Shown here one piece after another: positions 22,426-34,462 of a stretch of DNA of 64,000 bases. The notes beneath the pieces were generated by a model. The model had not been told where the DNA came from and made no database searches. It saw only the letters and a program-made list of their open reading frames with translations. The stretch is from positions 182,761,027 through 182,825,026 of the forward strand of contig CM069432.1 in the NCBI GenBank assembly GCA_035610365.1, read 5' to 3'. Both the position numbers and the translations under genes were made by a program. Within the stretch, counting starts at the first letter, position 1. Every line of letters begins with the position of its first letter. Source of the stretch: Aquatica leii (lineage: Eukaryota > Arthropoda > Insecta > Coleoptera > Lampyridae).

Positions 22426-23807
22426 TGTTTAGTAAGAATCCCTGGTTTTCCGCAACGGTAGCAATGTATCGTACGCGGAGCCTTGCAACCACGAGCAGAA
22501 TGCCCAGGAAGATTACAATTCCAACAACGAAAATCAGGTACGGTGCTTGCACTCGACTCGACAAGAATTTCTCCAGAATCTTTCCTGCTCTCTACCGCTT
22601 GAACTAACGTAATGTTTTCGAGTTTGCGAGACATATTTACATCGCCGCGTCCACGTCGCTCTGACGAGGTTTCAAGATACGCGAGATCCGGCTCAAGATG
22701 CAATTGTGTTCGTAAACCGCGCGCTTCCGAAACATGTCTTTTTCTTACTTCTATTTCCTCAATCTTTCTTCCGTATTTAAGTAACTCTTGCTCAGAATTA
22801 ATTTCTACAAGCGCCAATCTATCTTGAATGGATGGATGAATATTTCTAACAATAATTTTTAATTTCTCTTCTTCCGAAAGAGGCATTAATAACCGACCGA
22901 ATAAATTTCTCATAATCGCCAGAAAAACTCCTATTGATTCTTCCTTTCCCTGAACGCGTGTTTTAATCTCCGCTATTAACTTTTCGTCATAATCCGGGGG
23001 TTGAAACTGCATACGGAGTTCTGCTTTTAACTCCGGCCAACCTCTTATAGTTTTACGTACGCCTCTAAACCAATTTAACGCTCTGCCAGTAAACAAATCT
23101 AAAGCGGATAAAAATAATTCCTCTTCTGACACGCCACGCGCTATCTGTAACTCGTCTACTCTTTCCAAGAAAGCTCCAATCGACAACCCTTTCGGTTCGC
23201 CCGAAAACTTTAAACCCCATTTATACACAGGTACCGGTTTAAGCAAAACACCCGCACGATTACTATGTGTGTTTTCCGAAACAACCTCGACTAACCGCGA
23301 AGGAGTACTAGCGTGCGCGTTACCAATGTCTTCTTCATCAGAACCGCTATCCGATTGCAAAAATGAAACGGTATCGTTATGCGACTTGCGTAATTTCAAA
23401 GTTTCGTTAAGTGTCTCAGAAATTTTTAGAATTTTAGTAATAGTGTTAGCCCTTTGAACTTTTTCTTGTTCATTAGTCATTGGTAACCGATCGGCCCTAG
23501 CCATAAGATGCGACAAACGACTATTTAAAATCAAAAATTCTTTCCGATCAGATCGCGCCGTGAACTCGGAAATCTTTTCTGATAACACGGAAATTTTATC
23601 ATTGCATGCTTGTATTTCGTCGGAAAATGTTTTATTACATTCGGGATATTTACTTCCGTGACCGATTCTTTCTAAGTTTAAAATTTTCCTAAGTTCTTTA
23701 CGCATACAGTTTATATCGCAACTAGTAGGAAAACCACGATATTCTAATTCATACATTAACTCATCTAATTCTAAATGTGACGCAACAATTTTATACTTGG
23801 CGGCCAT
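22389..23807 (-). CDS. gag: gypsy gag with two zinc knuckles
   Basis: The first ATG of the frame is at 23807 (minus strand), giving about 472 residues. The N-terminus has a short helical LDELMYELEYRGFPT motif reminiscent of a SAP-like fold. The middle has the retrotransposon gag (capsid) region, around residues 200-330. The C-terminus has two CCHC zinc knuckles just before the overlap with pol. Gag is the structural protein that packages the element's RNA. It lies directly downstream of the 5' LTR and primer-binding site, as expected. Confidence 0.9.
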   Translation of the reverse strand: MAAKYKIVASHLELDELMYELEYRGFPTSCDINCMRKELRKILNLERIGHGSKYPECNKTFSDEIQACNDKISVLSEKISEFTARSDRKEFLILNSRLSHLMARADRLPMTNEQEKVQRANTITKILKISETLNETLKLRKSHNDTVSFLQSDSGSDEEDIGNAHASTPSRLVEVVSENTHSNRAGVLLKPVPVYKWGLKFSGEPKGLSIGAFLERVDELQIARGVSEEELFLSALDLFTGRALNWFRGVRKTIRGWPELKAELRMQFQPPDYDEKLIAEIKTRVQGKEESIGVFLAIMRNLFGRLLMPLSEEEKLKIIVRNIHPSIQDRLALVEINSEQELLKYGRKIEEIEVRKRHVSEARGLRTQLHLEPDLAYLETSSERRGRGDVNMSRKLENITLVQAVESRKDSGEILVESSASTVPDFRCWNCNLPGHSARGCKAPRTIHCYRCGKPGILTKQCCNSGNGPRRH

Positions 23808-23923
23808 GATGAACAATAATACCAAGAAAATAATTGTAAACCAAAATTATACAAAACTAAAATAATCTGAGGATACTGCAGCAGCACGCGACTAAAAATT
23901 TCTATGCTTTCAAATTCTTTTAT

Positions 23924-23941
23924 ATCCCGGACGAGCCCCCA
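23924..23941 (-). other. Primer-binding site of the gypsy element (tRNA-Pro type)
   Basis: On the element strand the 18 bases TGGGGGCTCGTCCGGGAT lie 6 nt after the 5' LTR. This is the primer site known for tRNA-Pro in murine leukaemia virus, so proline tRNA is the likely primer. Confidence 0.85.
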
Positions 23942-23947
23942 AAATAC

Positions 23948-24799
23948 TGTTACGTAAATTTCTTAAACTAAGGACGTAACAATCCCAGGTTCAAACTATA
24001 AAAGAAACCATACGTTCGAAACTAAAAATATAATTTCAAAAAGAAACGTACACAGACGTAGTAGAACCCAAAACACAAATTAAGAATAATTAAATTTAAA
24101 AAAAGGATTACGGTTACTAATGTTTATCCAAATTAATTAAACGAAAAATTAATCCCGATCAGAATCGATTCATCAGGGTTACAAAAGAACGATAATTGCA
24201 ATTTAAAATTATAGTAACATAATATAACATTAGGCCGTAAGCGTAAATAAAATAAAACCTGTACTTAAACGTCATCACCTCGAAGACAGGAATCGTATGC
24301 GTTTGTCGATAACTCTTGACGACTCCGCTCTGATAAATCGCTATCGAGGGCAACAGAAAACCGAACGTAAAACACCGAGAAATTTCGGTGTTTAAACTAA
24401 ATAAAAATGTTATTTAAGAACAACCCTTAGGACTGTATAGTAATTAACAGCCTGACCGAGTGGTGGATAAGTTAAATCCTGGATAAAAAATCCGAATAAA
24501 TCGTAAGTATACTAATTCCAACAAAATTCCCAATAGTTATACTTTAATTACTTCTCTGGAGCAAAAATCTCGAAAACCCGAATTTCGCAACCTTAAGCAA
24601 AAATTAGCTCCAGAAAATATCCAGGCAACTTTCTCAAATGACCGTTCACGATCGTCTCCTCGAAGTGCCCACACTGTCCGACTCACTTATCGCCAAAAGC
24701 GGCGCGAAACACGGGAAATACCTCAGGGTCATGAATTGAATAAATAATAATTTTTGAACCAAAATTAAATAAAATGTAACGCAAAATTTGCATGTAACA
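23948..24799 (-). repeat. gypsy 5' LTR
   Basis: The 852-bp repeat is the pair of the copy at 18245-19095, differing by two substitutions and one homopolymer base by eye. The right flank is ATAT, matching the left flank of the element. Confidence 0.95.
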
Positions 24800-25440
24800 A
24801 TATTTCAATAAATTGCTTTTGATACATTTATTTAGTAGTTTTATTAACCGGGTCTATGTACAAAATATGCATCTAAACATTAAAAACGATACTTAATTTC
24901 TAAAATATTTTCATAAAAGTAATGCAAAAGAAAATTAAAAAAAAATACCTAATGGTTTTTATGTTTTAGACTGTCGTTAAAAAGTTATTGCAACCTGTAC
25001 CTTTACTACCATTAAAATATAAAAACCTATTTATTAGATTTAATTTATTAATTTAATTAACGTTAAATGTAATTACTTTTTTATTAAAATTCTACCAAGT
25101 TGCAAAATCTATTAATTTAAAGAAAAGGTGTAAAATAATACGTTACATAATTACCTACATAAAGTTAAACCTAATATTTCAGTTCATAATCGTATAATAA
25201 GTAAACGGTGATTTGTATTGTGCTTCTAACACACGACAACGTTGCTGGAGGACAACTCGAACGCTAACCATAACACTTGTATATACATTGAGGCTAAGCA
25301 GCACTATGTATATAAGGAGTTATTATAATTTATAATAAGAATATGTTTCCTCTCAGGGATGCTCTTAAATACAACACACATAAGATACAAAAAAATGAAA
25401 AAAAAGTCAAAATTGTATTAGTTTTTTGACCGGAGTTGTG
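24800..25440. other. AT-rich spacer
   Basis: No gene or known element was recognised between the gypsy element and the Penelope-like fragment. Confidence 0.4.
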
Positions 25441-25489
25441 GAAATCCGATCCGTTAAGGAGGCAAACACGATTCATATATATATTCTTT

Positions 25490-26045
25490 TTAAGATTTTC
25501 ACGAGTGAAATTATTATTTTAAATTAATTTTAAAAAAACGTTTCGACAAGATCACACTTGTCATCTTCAAGTTAAATAATAAAAAATCAAAATAAAGTTG
25601 CTGTTAGACACAAACTTCTTTCGTCTTCTCTAGCTCAACATGTGAATGAAACGGGCCATGTTATTGACTTTGACAACACCAAGATTCTTGCAAGTGTTGA
25701 ACACTTTTGGTCACGAATAGCTAGAGAAGCAATTGAAATCAAAAACGACCGTCTAGCATAAACAAACGAAACGATAGCGTCAGATTGCCAAAAATTTGGA
25801 CAACAGTTCTTACCCATGTAAAGTAATCTAACATTAACACAACTTTAAATAAACCAACAACAAGCAATGCTATTCAAAATCAAGTACGTCATCGACCGTT
25901 GACAAGAAGTCAAACTAAAATTGACAATGACAAGTTTGTTTAATTTTTAATTTTTAATTTGTTAATGTATTAATAATAAGTTAAGTTTAACTTGAAAATG
26001 ACAAGTGTGATCTTGTCGAAACGTTGTTTTAACCATAAAAACATT
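25490..26045 (+). mobile_element. Penelope-like element fragment with inverted terminal segments
   Basis: A frame at about 25590-25760 reads LAQHVNETGHVIDFDNTKIL and then WSRIAREAIEIKND. This matches the C-terminal GIY-YIG endonuclease region of Penelope-like elements (LAEHv.ETGH.idf..tkiL...R..REAiEI). About 25975-26030 carries a conserved terminal motif (GACAAGTGTGATCTTGTC then GAAACG). The same motif lies in reverse orientation at about 25540-25575, upstream of the coding piece, so the fragment is framed by inverted copies. This is the 3' end of a severely 5'-truncated copy; inverted terminal segments are known in this group. Confidence 0.8.
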
Positions 26046-26078
26046 ATAAAACGAGAAGAAATCCGAAAATCATTTCAA

Positions 26079-26082
<4 letters not shown>

Positions 26083-26122
<40 letters not shown>
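26083..26122. repeat. (AT)n microsatellite
   Basis: About 40 bp of pure AT dinucleotide repeat downstream of the Penelope-like end. GTTGCAA-type words cluster immediately to its right (26138-26162). Confidence 0.9.
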
Positions 26123-26127
<5 letters not shown>

Positions 26128-27229
26128 GCCTAACCTGTTGCAATGTTGATGTTGCAACACTGTTCGTTTATACAGTTTTATACGCATCGCGATACGTACG
26201 GTTTGCAGTTTTCAACTTTTATACGTATAAAAACATTGTCACAGGTCCTACAAAATGTGTAACTAAGAAAATATTAAACAACAACCTTTAATTGTTCTTA
26301 ACTACTGCATTTATATGTATTTAATTAGGTACAGTAGGAAATAACAACACATGTTATATTGTTATATAGTAAAATGTTTTTTTTTATTAAATATCCAAAC
26401 TGCTTAAGTAATGTGTAATGTGTTGCCTAACGTTCACTTATTTCAAATAATGTTATCATGCTTGTTATAAATGCCTAATAAAGTAATACATATACTTCAT
26501 ATAAATGTTAAATATCTATCAAATGATAAATGTAAGCATATACTAATTTCATTTAATAAAATTTATCTTATTACCGACGCCTAGCTCACTCACTCAAATT
26601 CATAGAACGTTAATTGTTATTAGTGTTAGGTTCGGCGTAGAGTAAAAACATGTAAACAAGAAAATATTTTATCAAAGTTCAAAATAGAAAATTCTTATTG
26701 TTAATTTCCATTTATAAAATGTACAAATATAAACAAAATCAACATAATTCTGCAAGACAGTCGACCATTATAAATGCTGTACCATTAGAATCGAGATAAT
26801 GTGACAATAATTGTTTGAACGGCTATCTAACCATGGGGCAAAAAAATGATAACAACTAAAAATAAAATGTTTATTTCGCAACTAAAGACATAAGTAAATC
26901 TTGGCTGTTATTTGGCGGGAAGTCAATTGCAAATTATATCATACTGCAATATAAACAGTCTTACACTATGATAAGAAAGTGACGAAATATTTATGTAAAC
27001 GAATGTTAGCACTAGTTTATGCTGACTTGCACTACAGCCGGCTTATGAACGATAATAATTATCTTCTCGTTTTTACTGATTGTAAATTTTTAATCTGTAA
27101 TGAACATATGTTTAAATAACTCAAGTCTTAACTTTAATTGCATGGATCCATAGATTTCGATTAATTTTTTTTCCACATTTTCAAATTCATAAAAGAATGT
27201 ACAATTAAAAGTGTTAAACAATATTTTGG
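26123..27229. other. AT-rich spacer
   Basis: Apart from GTTGCAA/TATACG words beside the microsatellite, no gene or element was recognised up to the start of the satellite array. Confidence 0.4.
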
Positions 27230-27398
27230 TCGATGAGCTGTTTTAGAGCAATTTGATCGAGATAGCAAAACGTCACTGATGCTAATGAGTTTATAACGTA
27301 TCGGGAAACATATTCTCCAAATTTGGTAAAGTTTTATTAGCTAAGATTGAAAATGATCCTTATTATCAGAAACGATAGACGACAAAACAAGGTGTCTA

Positions 27399-29038
27399 AT
27401 GATGTGTCAAATTACAATTTTGGATAGACGGTTACCAAAACACACAACGACAAAGTCAAAGATTCGTTTTTCGCGTGTTCTGATAACAACGTACTCGAGT
27501 TCGTCAACTAATCACAATTATATAAGGACATCAATCAATTTTTTTTAAACTGTAACTAAAATAGGGTACAATTAGGTGTAAATAAAATTTTATGAGAAGT
27601 ACTACATTAGACAAAGCTAAATAAACTTATTATCAAAGTTTGAAAATAATCGATATTATAAGGAACGATAGGGGACAAAACAAGGTATCTAATGATGTGT
27701 CAAATTACAATGTTGGATGAAATGTTACCAAAATACGGAATGACAAAGTCAAAAATTCTATTTTTCTCGGGTTATGATAAGAACGTACTGCGGTTAATAC
27801 GTCAACGTAATCACAATTATATACGGATTTCTTTCAAATTTCTCATATATGTAACTAAAAGTGCGTATAATTAGATCGCGCAAACAAAAATTTGATCTGA
27901 CAAGCCGTTTTAGGGTTATCAAACTTGAGCCAACATCATCGTGAGATGTCGAAAACAAGAAGAGGGTGAAAAAGGCAGTTTCATCGAGATAGCAAAATGT
28001 CGTTGATGTTAATGAGTTCATAATCTATCGGGAACCATTCCCTCCAGATTTGGTAACTATTTGTCAAAAATTGTGGATTTTAGTCATCTTTCGTAATAAA
28101 AAATGAAAATTATAATGCAGTATGCGCAGTACTTTACACAAAGCTAAATAAACTTATTATCAAAGTTTGAAAACAATCGATATTATACCGAACGATAGGG
28201 GACAAAACAAGGTATCTAATGATGTGTCAAATTACAATTTTGGATAGACGGTTACCAAAACACACAACGACAAAGTCAAAGATTCGTTTTTCGCGTGTTC
28301 TGATAACAACGTACTCGAGTTCGTCAACTAATCACAATTATATAAGGACATCAATCAATTTTTTTTAAACTGTAACTAAAATAGGGTACAATTAGGTGTA
28401 AATAAAATTTTATGAGAAGTACTACATTAGACAAAGCTAAATAAACTTATTATCAAAGTTTGAAAATAATCGATATTATAAGGAACGATAGGGGACAAAA
28501 CAAGGTATCTAATGATGTGTCAAATTACAATGTTAGATGAAAGGTTACCAAAATACGGAATGACAAAGTCAAAAATTCTATTTTTCTCGGGTTATGATAA
28601 GAACGTACTGCGGTTAAAACGTCAACGTAATCACAATTATATACGGATTTCTTTCAAATTTCTCATATATGTAACTAAAAGTGCGTATAATTAGATCGCG
28701 CAAACAAAATTTTGACCTGACAAGCCGTTTTAGGGTTATCAAACTTGAGCCAACATCATCGTGAGATGCCAAAAACAAGAAGAGGGTGAAAAAGGCAGTT
28801 TCATCGAGATAGCAAAATGTCGTTGATGTTAATGAGTTTATAATCTATCGGGAACTATCCCCTCCAGATTTGGTAACGATTTGTCAAAAATAGTGGATTT
28901 TAGTCATCTTTCGTAATAAAAAATGAAAATTATAATGCAGTATGCGCAGTACTTTACACAAAGCTAAATAAACTTATTATCAAAGTTTGAAAATAATCGA
29001 TATTATAAGGAACGATAGGGGACAAAACAAGGTATCTA
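27399..29038 (+). repeat. Higher-order dimer in the satellite: 293-bp plus 527-bp units, twice
   Basis: The order is short unit, long unit, short unit, long unit with starts 27399, 27692, 28219 and 28512, giving an 820-bp compound period. The short units lack about 234 bp of the monomer and share private changes, for example GGATAGACGGTTACC and GTACTCGAGTTCG, so the dimer was duplicated as a block. Confidence 0.9.
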
Positions 29039-30617
29039 ATGATGTGTCAAATTACAATTTTGGATGAAAGGTTACCAAAATACGGAATGACAAAGTCAAA
29101 AATTCTATTTTTCTCGGGTTATGATAAGAACGTACTGCGGTTAAAACGTCAACGTAATCACAATTATATACGGATTTCTTTCAAATTTCTCATATATGTA
29201 ACTAAAAGTGCGTATAATTAGATCGCGCAAACAAAAATTTGATCTGACAAGCCGTTTTAGGGTTATCAAACTTGAACCAACATCATCGTGAGATGTCGAA
29301 AACAAGAAGACGGTGAAAAAGGCAGTTTCATCTAGATAGCAAAATATCGTTGATGTTAATGAGTTTATAATCTATCGGGAACCATCCCCTCCAGATTTGG
29401 TAACGATTTGTCAAAAATTGTGGATTTTAGTCATCTTTCGTAATAAAAACTGAAAATTATAATGCAGTATGTGTAGCACTTGACACAAAGCTAAATAAAC
29501 TTATTATCAAAGTTTGAAAACAATCGATATTATAAGAAACGATAGGGGACAAAACTGGGTATCTAATTATGTGTCAATTTACAATTTTGTATGAAGGGTT
29601 ACCAAAATACAGAATGACATAGTCAAAACTTCGTTTTTCTCGTGTTATGATAGGAACGTACTGCGGTTAAAACGTCAACGTAATCACAATTATATACGGA
29701 TTTCTTTCAAATTTCTCATATATGTAACTAAAAGTGCGTATAATTAGATCGCGCAAACAAAATTTTGATCTGACAAGCCGTTTTAGGGTTATCGAACTTG
29801 AAACAACAACATCGTGAGATGTCGAAAGTGAGAAGAGAGTGAAAAAGGCAGTTTGGTCGAGATAGCAAAACGTCGTTGGTGGTAATCAGTTTATAACCTA
29901 TCGGGAACCATCCTATCCAGATTTGGTAAGGATTTGTCAAAAATTGTGGATTTTAGTCATCTTTCGTAATAAAAACTGAAAATTATAATGTACTATGTGT
30001 AGCACATTACATAAAGCTAAATAAACTTATTATCGAAATTTGAAAATAGTCGATATTATAAGAAACGATAGGGGACAAAACGGGGTATCTAATGATGTGT
30101 CAAATTACAATTTTGAATGAAGGGTTACCAAAATACGGACCGACAAAGTCAAAAATTCGTTTTTCGCGTGTTATGATAAGAACGTACTACGGTTAAAATG
30201 TCAACGTAACCACAATTATATTCGAATTTTTTCGAAATTTCTTAAATTGGTAAATAAAAGTGCGTACAATTAGATCGCGCAAACAAAATTTTGATCTGAT
30301 AAGGAGTTTTATGGTTATCGAACTTGAAACAACAACATCGTGAGATGTCGAAAACAAGAAGAGGGTGAAAAAGGCAGTTTCATCGAGATAGCAAAATGTC
30401 GTTGATGTTAATGAGTTTATAATCTATCGGGAACCATCCCCTCCAGATTTGGTAACGATTTGTCAAAAATTGTGGATTTTAGTCATCTTTCGTAATAAAA
30501 AATGAAAATTATAATGCAGTATGCGCAGTACTTTACACAAAGCTAAATAAACTTATTATCAAAGTTTGAAAATAATCGATATTATAAGGAACGATAGGGG
30601 ACAAAACAAGGTATCTA

Positions 30618-33600
30618 ATGATGTGTCAAATTACAATTTTGGATGAATGGTTACCAAAATACGGAATGACAAAGTCAAAAATTCTATTTTTCTCGGGTTA
30701 TGATAAGAACGTACTGCGGTTAAAACGTCAACGTAATCACAATTATATACGGATTTCTTTCAAATTTCTCATATATGTAACTAAAAGTGCGTATTATTAG
30801 ATCGCGCAAACAAAATTTTGATCTGATAAGGAGTTTTATGGTTATCGAACTTGAAACAACAACATCGTGAGATGTTGAAAACGTGATCAGGGTGAAAAAA
30901 GCAGTTTCATCGAGATAGCAAAATGTCGTTGATGTTAATGAATTTGTAATCTATCGGGAATCATCCCCTACAGATTTGGTAACGATTTGTCAAAAATTGT
31001 GGATTTTAGTCATCTTTCGTAATAAAAACTGAAAATTATAATGCACCATGTGTAGCACTTTATATAAAGCTAAATAAACTTATTATCAAAGTTTGAAAAT
31101 AATCGATATTATAAGGAACGATAGGGGACAAAACAAGGTATCTAATGATGTGTCAAATTACAATTTTGGATGAAGGGTTACCAAAATACGGAATGAGAAA
31201 AATCAAAAATTCGTTTTTCTCGTGTTATGATAAGAACGTACTGCGGTTAAAACGTCAAAGTAACCACAATTATATACGAATTACTTTTAGATTTATGAAA
31301 TTTGTAACTAAAAATACGTGCAATTAGATTGCTCAAACAAAATTTTGATGTGATAAGGCGTTTTAGAGTTATCGAACTCGAACCAACAACATCGTGAAAT
31401 GTCGAAAGTAAGAAGACAGTGAAAAAGGCAGTTTCATCGAGATAGCAAAATGTCGTTGATGTTAATGAGTTTATAATCTATCGGGAACCATCCCCTACAG
31501 ATTTGGTAACGATTTGTCAAAAATTGTGGATTTTAGTCATCTTTCGTAATAAAAACTGAAAATTATAATGTACTATGTGTAGCACATTACATAAAGCTAA
31601 ATAAACTTATTATCGAAATTTGAAAATAGTCGATATTATAAGAAACGATAGGGGACAAAACGGGGTATCTAATGATGTGTCAAATTACAATTTTGAATGA
31701 AGGGTTACCAAAATACGGACCGACAAAGTCAAAAATTCGTTTTTCGCGTGTTATGATAAGAACGTACTACGGTTAAAATGTCAACGTAACCACAATTATA
31801 TTCGAATTTTTTCGAAATTTCTTAAATTGGTAAATAAAAGTGCGTACAATTAGATCGCGCAAACAAAATTTTGATCTGATAAGGAGTTTTATGGTTATCG
31901 AACTTGAAACAACAACATCGTGAGATGTCGAAAACAAGAAGAGGGTGAAAAAGGCAGTTTCATCGAGATAGCAAAATGTCGTTGATGTTAATGAGTTTAT
32001 AATCTATCGGGAACCATCCCCTCCAGATTTGGTAACGATTTGTCAAAAATTGTGGATTTTAGTCATCTTTCGTAATAAAAAATGAAAATTATAATGCAGT
32101 ATGCGCAGTACTTTACACAAAGCTAAATAAACTTATTATCAAAGTTTGAAAATAATCGATATTATAAGGAACGATAGGGGACAAAACAAGGTATCTAATG
32201 ATGTGTCAAATTACAATTTTGGATGAAAGGTTACCAAAATACGGAATGACAAAGTCAAAAATTCTATTTTTCTCGGGTTATGATAAGAACGTACTGCGGT
32301 TAAAACGTCAACGTAATCACAATTATATACGGATTTCTTTCAAATTTCTCATATATGTAACTAAAAGTGCGTATAATTAGATCGCGCAAACAAAATTTTG
32401 ACCTGACAAGCCGTTTTAGGGTTATCAAACTTGAACCAACAACATCGTGAGATGTCGAAAACAAGAAGAGGGTGAAAAAGGCAGTTTCATCGAGATAGCA
32501 AAATGTCGTTGATGTTAATGAGTTTATAATCTATCGGGAACCATCCCCTCCAGATTTGGTAACGATTTGTCAAAAATTGTGGATTTTAGTCATCTTTCGT
32601 AATAGAAAATGAAAATTATAATGCAGTATGCGCAGTACTTTACACAAAGCTAAATAAACTTATTATCAAAGTTTGAAAATAATCAATATTATAAGGAACG
32701 ATAGGGGACAAAACAAGGTATCTAATGATGTGTCAAATTACAATTTTGGATAAAAGGTTACCAAAATACGGAATGACAAAGTCAAAAATTCTATTTTTCT
32801 CGGGTTATGATAAGAACGTACTGCGGTTAAAACGTCAACGTAATCACAATTATATACGGATTTCTTTCAAATTTCTCATATATGTAACTAAAAGTGCGTA
32901 TTATTAGATCGCGCAAACAAAATTTTGATCTGATAAGGAGTTTTATGGTTATCGAACTTGAAACAACAACATCGTGAGATGTTGAAAACGTGGTCAGGGT
33001 GAAAAAGGCAGTTTCATCGAGATAGCAAAATGTCGTTGATGTTAATGATTTTGTAATCTACCGGGAATCATCCCCTACAGATTTGGTAACGATTTCTCAA
33101 AAATTGTGGATTTTAGTCATCTTTCGTAATAAAAACTGAAAATTATAATGCACCATGTGTAGCACTTTATATAAAGCTAAATAAACTTATTATCAAAGTT
33201 TGAAAATCATCGATATTATAAGAAACCATAGGGGACAAAACAAGGTATCTAATGATGTGTCAAATTACAATTTTGGATGAAGGGTTACCAAAATACGGAA
33301 TGAGAAAAATCAAAAATTCGTTTTTCTCGTGTTATGATAAGAACGTACTGCAGTTAAAACGTCAAAGTAACCACAATTATATACGAATTACTTTCAGATT
33401 TATGAAATTTGTAACTAAAAATACGTGCAATTAGATTGCTCAAACAAAATTTTGATGTGATAAGGCGTTTTAGAGTTATCGAACTCGAACCAACAACATC
33501 GTGAAATGTCGAAAGTAAGAAGACAGTGAAAAAGGCAGTTTCATCGAGATAGCAAAATGTCGTTGATGTTAATGAGTTTATAATCTATCGGGAACCATCC

Positions 33601-34160
33601 CCTACAGATTTGGTAACGATTTGTCAAAAATTGTGGATTTTAGTCATCTTTCGTAATAAAAACTGAAAATTATAATGTACTATGTGTAGCACATTACATA
33701 AAGCTAAATAAACTTATTATCGAAATTTGAAAATAGTCGATATTATAAGAAACGATAGGGGACAAAACGGGGTATCTAATGATGTGTCAAATTACAATTT
33801 TGAATGAAGGGTTACCAAAATACGGACCGACAAAGTCAAAAATTCGTTTTTCGCGTGTTATGATAAGAACGTACTGCGGTTAAAATGTCAACGTAACCAC
33901 AATTATATTCGAATTTTTTCGAAATTTCTTAAATTGGTAAATAAAAGTGCGTACAATTAGATCGCGCAAACAAAATTTTGATCTGATAAGGAGTTTTATG
34001 GTTATCGAACTTGAAACAACAACATCGTGAGATGTTGAAAACGTGATCAGGGTGAAAAAGGCAGTTTCATCTAGATAGCAAAACGTCGTTGATGATAATG
34101 AATTTATAATCTATCGGGAACCATCGTCTCCAGATTTGGTAACGATTTGTCAAAAATTGT
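30618..34160 (+). repeat. Higher-order block of three or four satellite monomer types
   Basis: Units at 30618 and 32725 share GTGCGTATTATTAG. Units at 31145 and 33252 share an AATGAGAAAAATC variant. Units at 30092, 31672 and 33779 share GAATGAAGG...ACGGACCG. The order 30618-31145-31672 is repeated as 32725-33252-33779, with one extra unit (32198) between, so blocks of three monomers were copied together. Confidence 0.85.
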
Positions 34161-34462
34161 GGATTGGAACGTACTGCAGTTAAAACGTCAACGTAATCAC
34201 AATTATATACGGATTTCTTTCAAATTTCTCAAATTTGTAACTTGGGTACAATTAGATCGCGCAAACAAAATTTTGTTCTGATAGGGAGTTTTAGAGTTAT
34301 CGAACTCGAACTAACAACATTGCGCGATGTCTAAAACGAGAAAAGGTTGAAATAGACAGTTTGATCGAGATAGCAAAACGTCGTTGGTGCTAATGAGTTT
34401 ATAACCTATCGGAAACCATTCTCTCCAAATGTGGCAAAGATTTGTCAAAAATTGTGATAACT

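Larger units (their letters stand above)
18245..24799 (-). mobile_element. Ty3/gypsy LTR retrotransposon, looks whole and young
   Basis: This is a 6.56-kb element lying on the minus strand with two LTRs of about 851 bp (18245-19095 and 23948-24799) that begin TGTTAC and end GTAACA. The flanks carry a 4-bp duplication ATAT. Internal parts in order are primer-binding site, gag, pol (protease, reverse transcriptase, RNase H, integrase) and polypurine tract. Only about 130 bp separate pol from the 3' LTR, so there is no room for an env gene. The LTRs differ at roughly three positions by eye, well under 1%, which means insertion was very recent on an evolutionary scale. No obvious breaks were seen in the two main frames. 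Confidence 0.95.
27230..34462 (+). repeat. Satellite DNA array, about 527-bp monomer
   Basis: Head-to-tail repeats are phased by the word ATGATGTGTCAAATT, found (sometimes with a change) at 27399, 27692, 28219, 28512, 29039, 29566, 30092, 30618, 31145, 31672, 32198, 32725, 33252 and 33779. Spacing is 526-527 bp except for two 293-bp units (27399 and 28219). The central units are very similar, the two edges are clearly more diverged, and the last unit carries an internal deletion near 34166. This is the classic result of unequal exchange. A roughly 60-codon frame recurs in many units but is broken in others. Some units share diagnostic variants, giving a higher-order pattern. Confidence 0.97.

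Noticed and set aside
22349-22607. Plus- and minus-strand short frames overlapping gag and pol
   Set aside because: They are shadows of the element's two main frames with no independent support.
27230-34462. CRISPR-like array
   Set aside because: The repeats are contiguous monomers of about 527 bp with no unique spacers, in an animal genome; this is a satellite.
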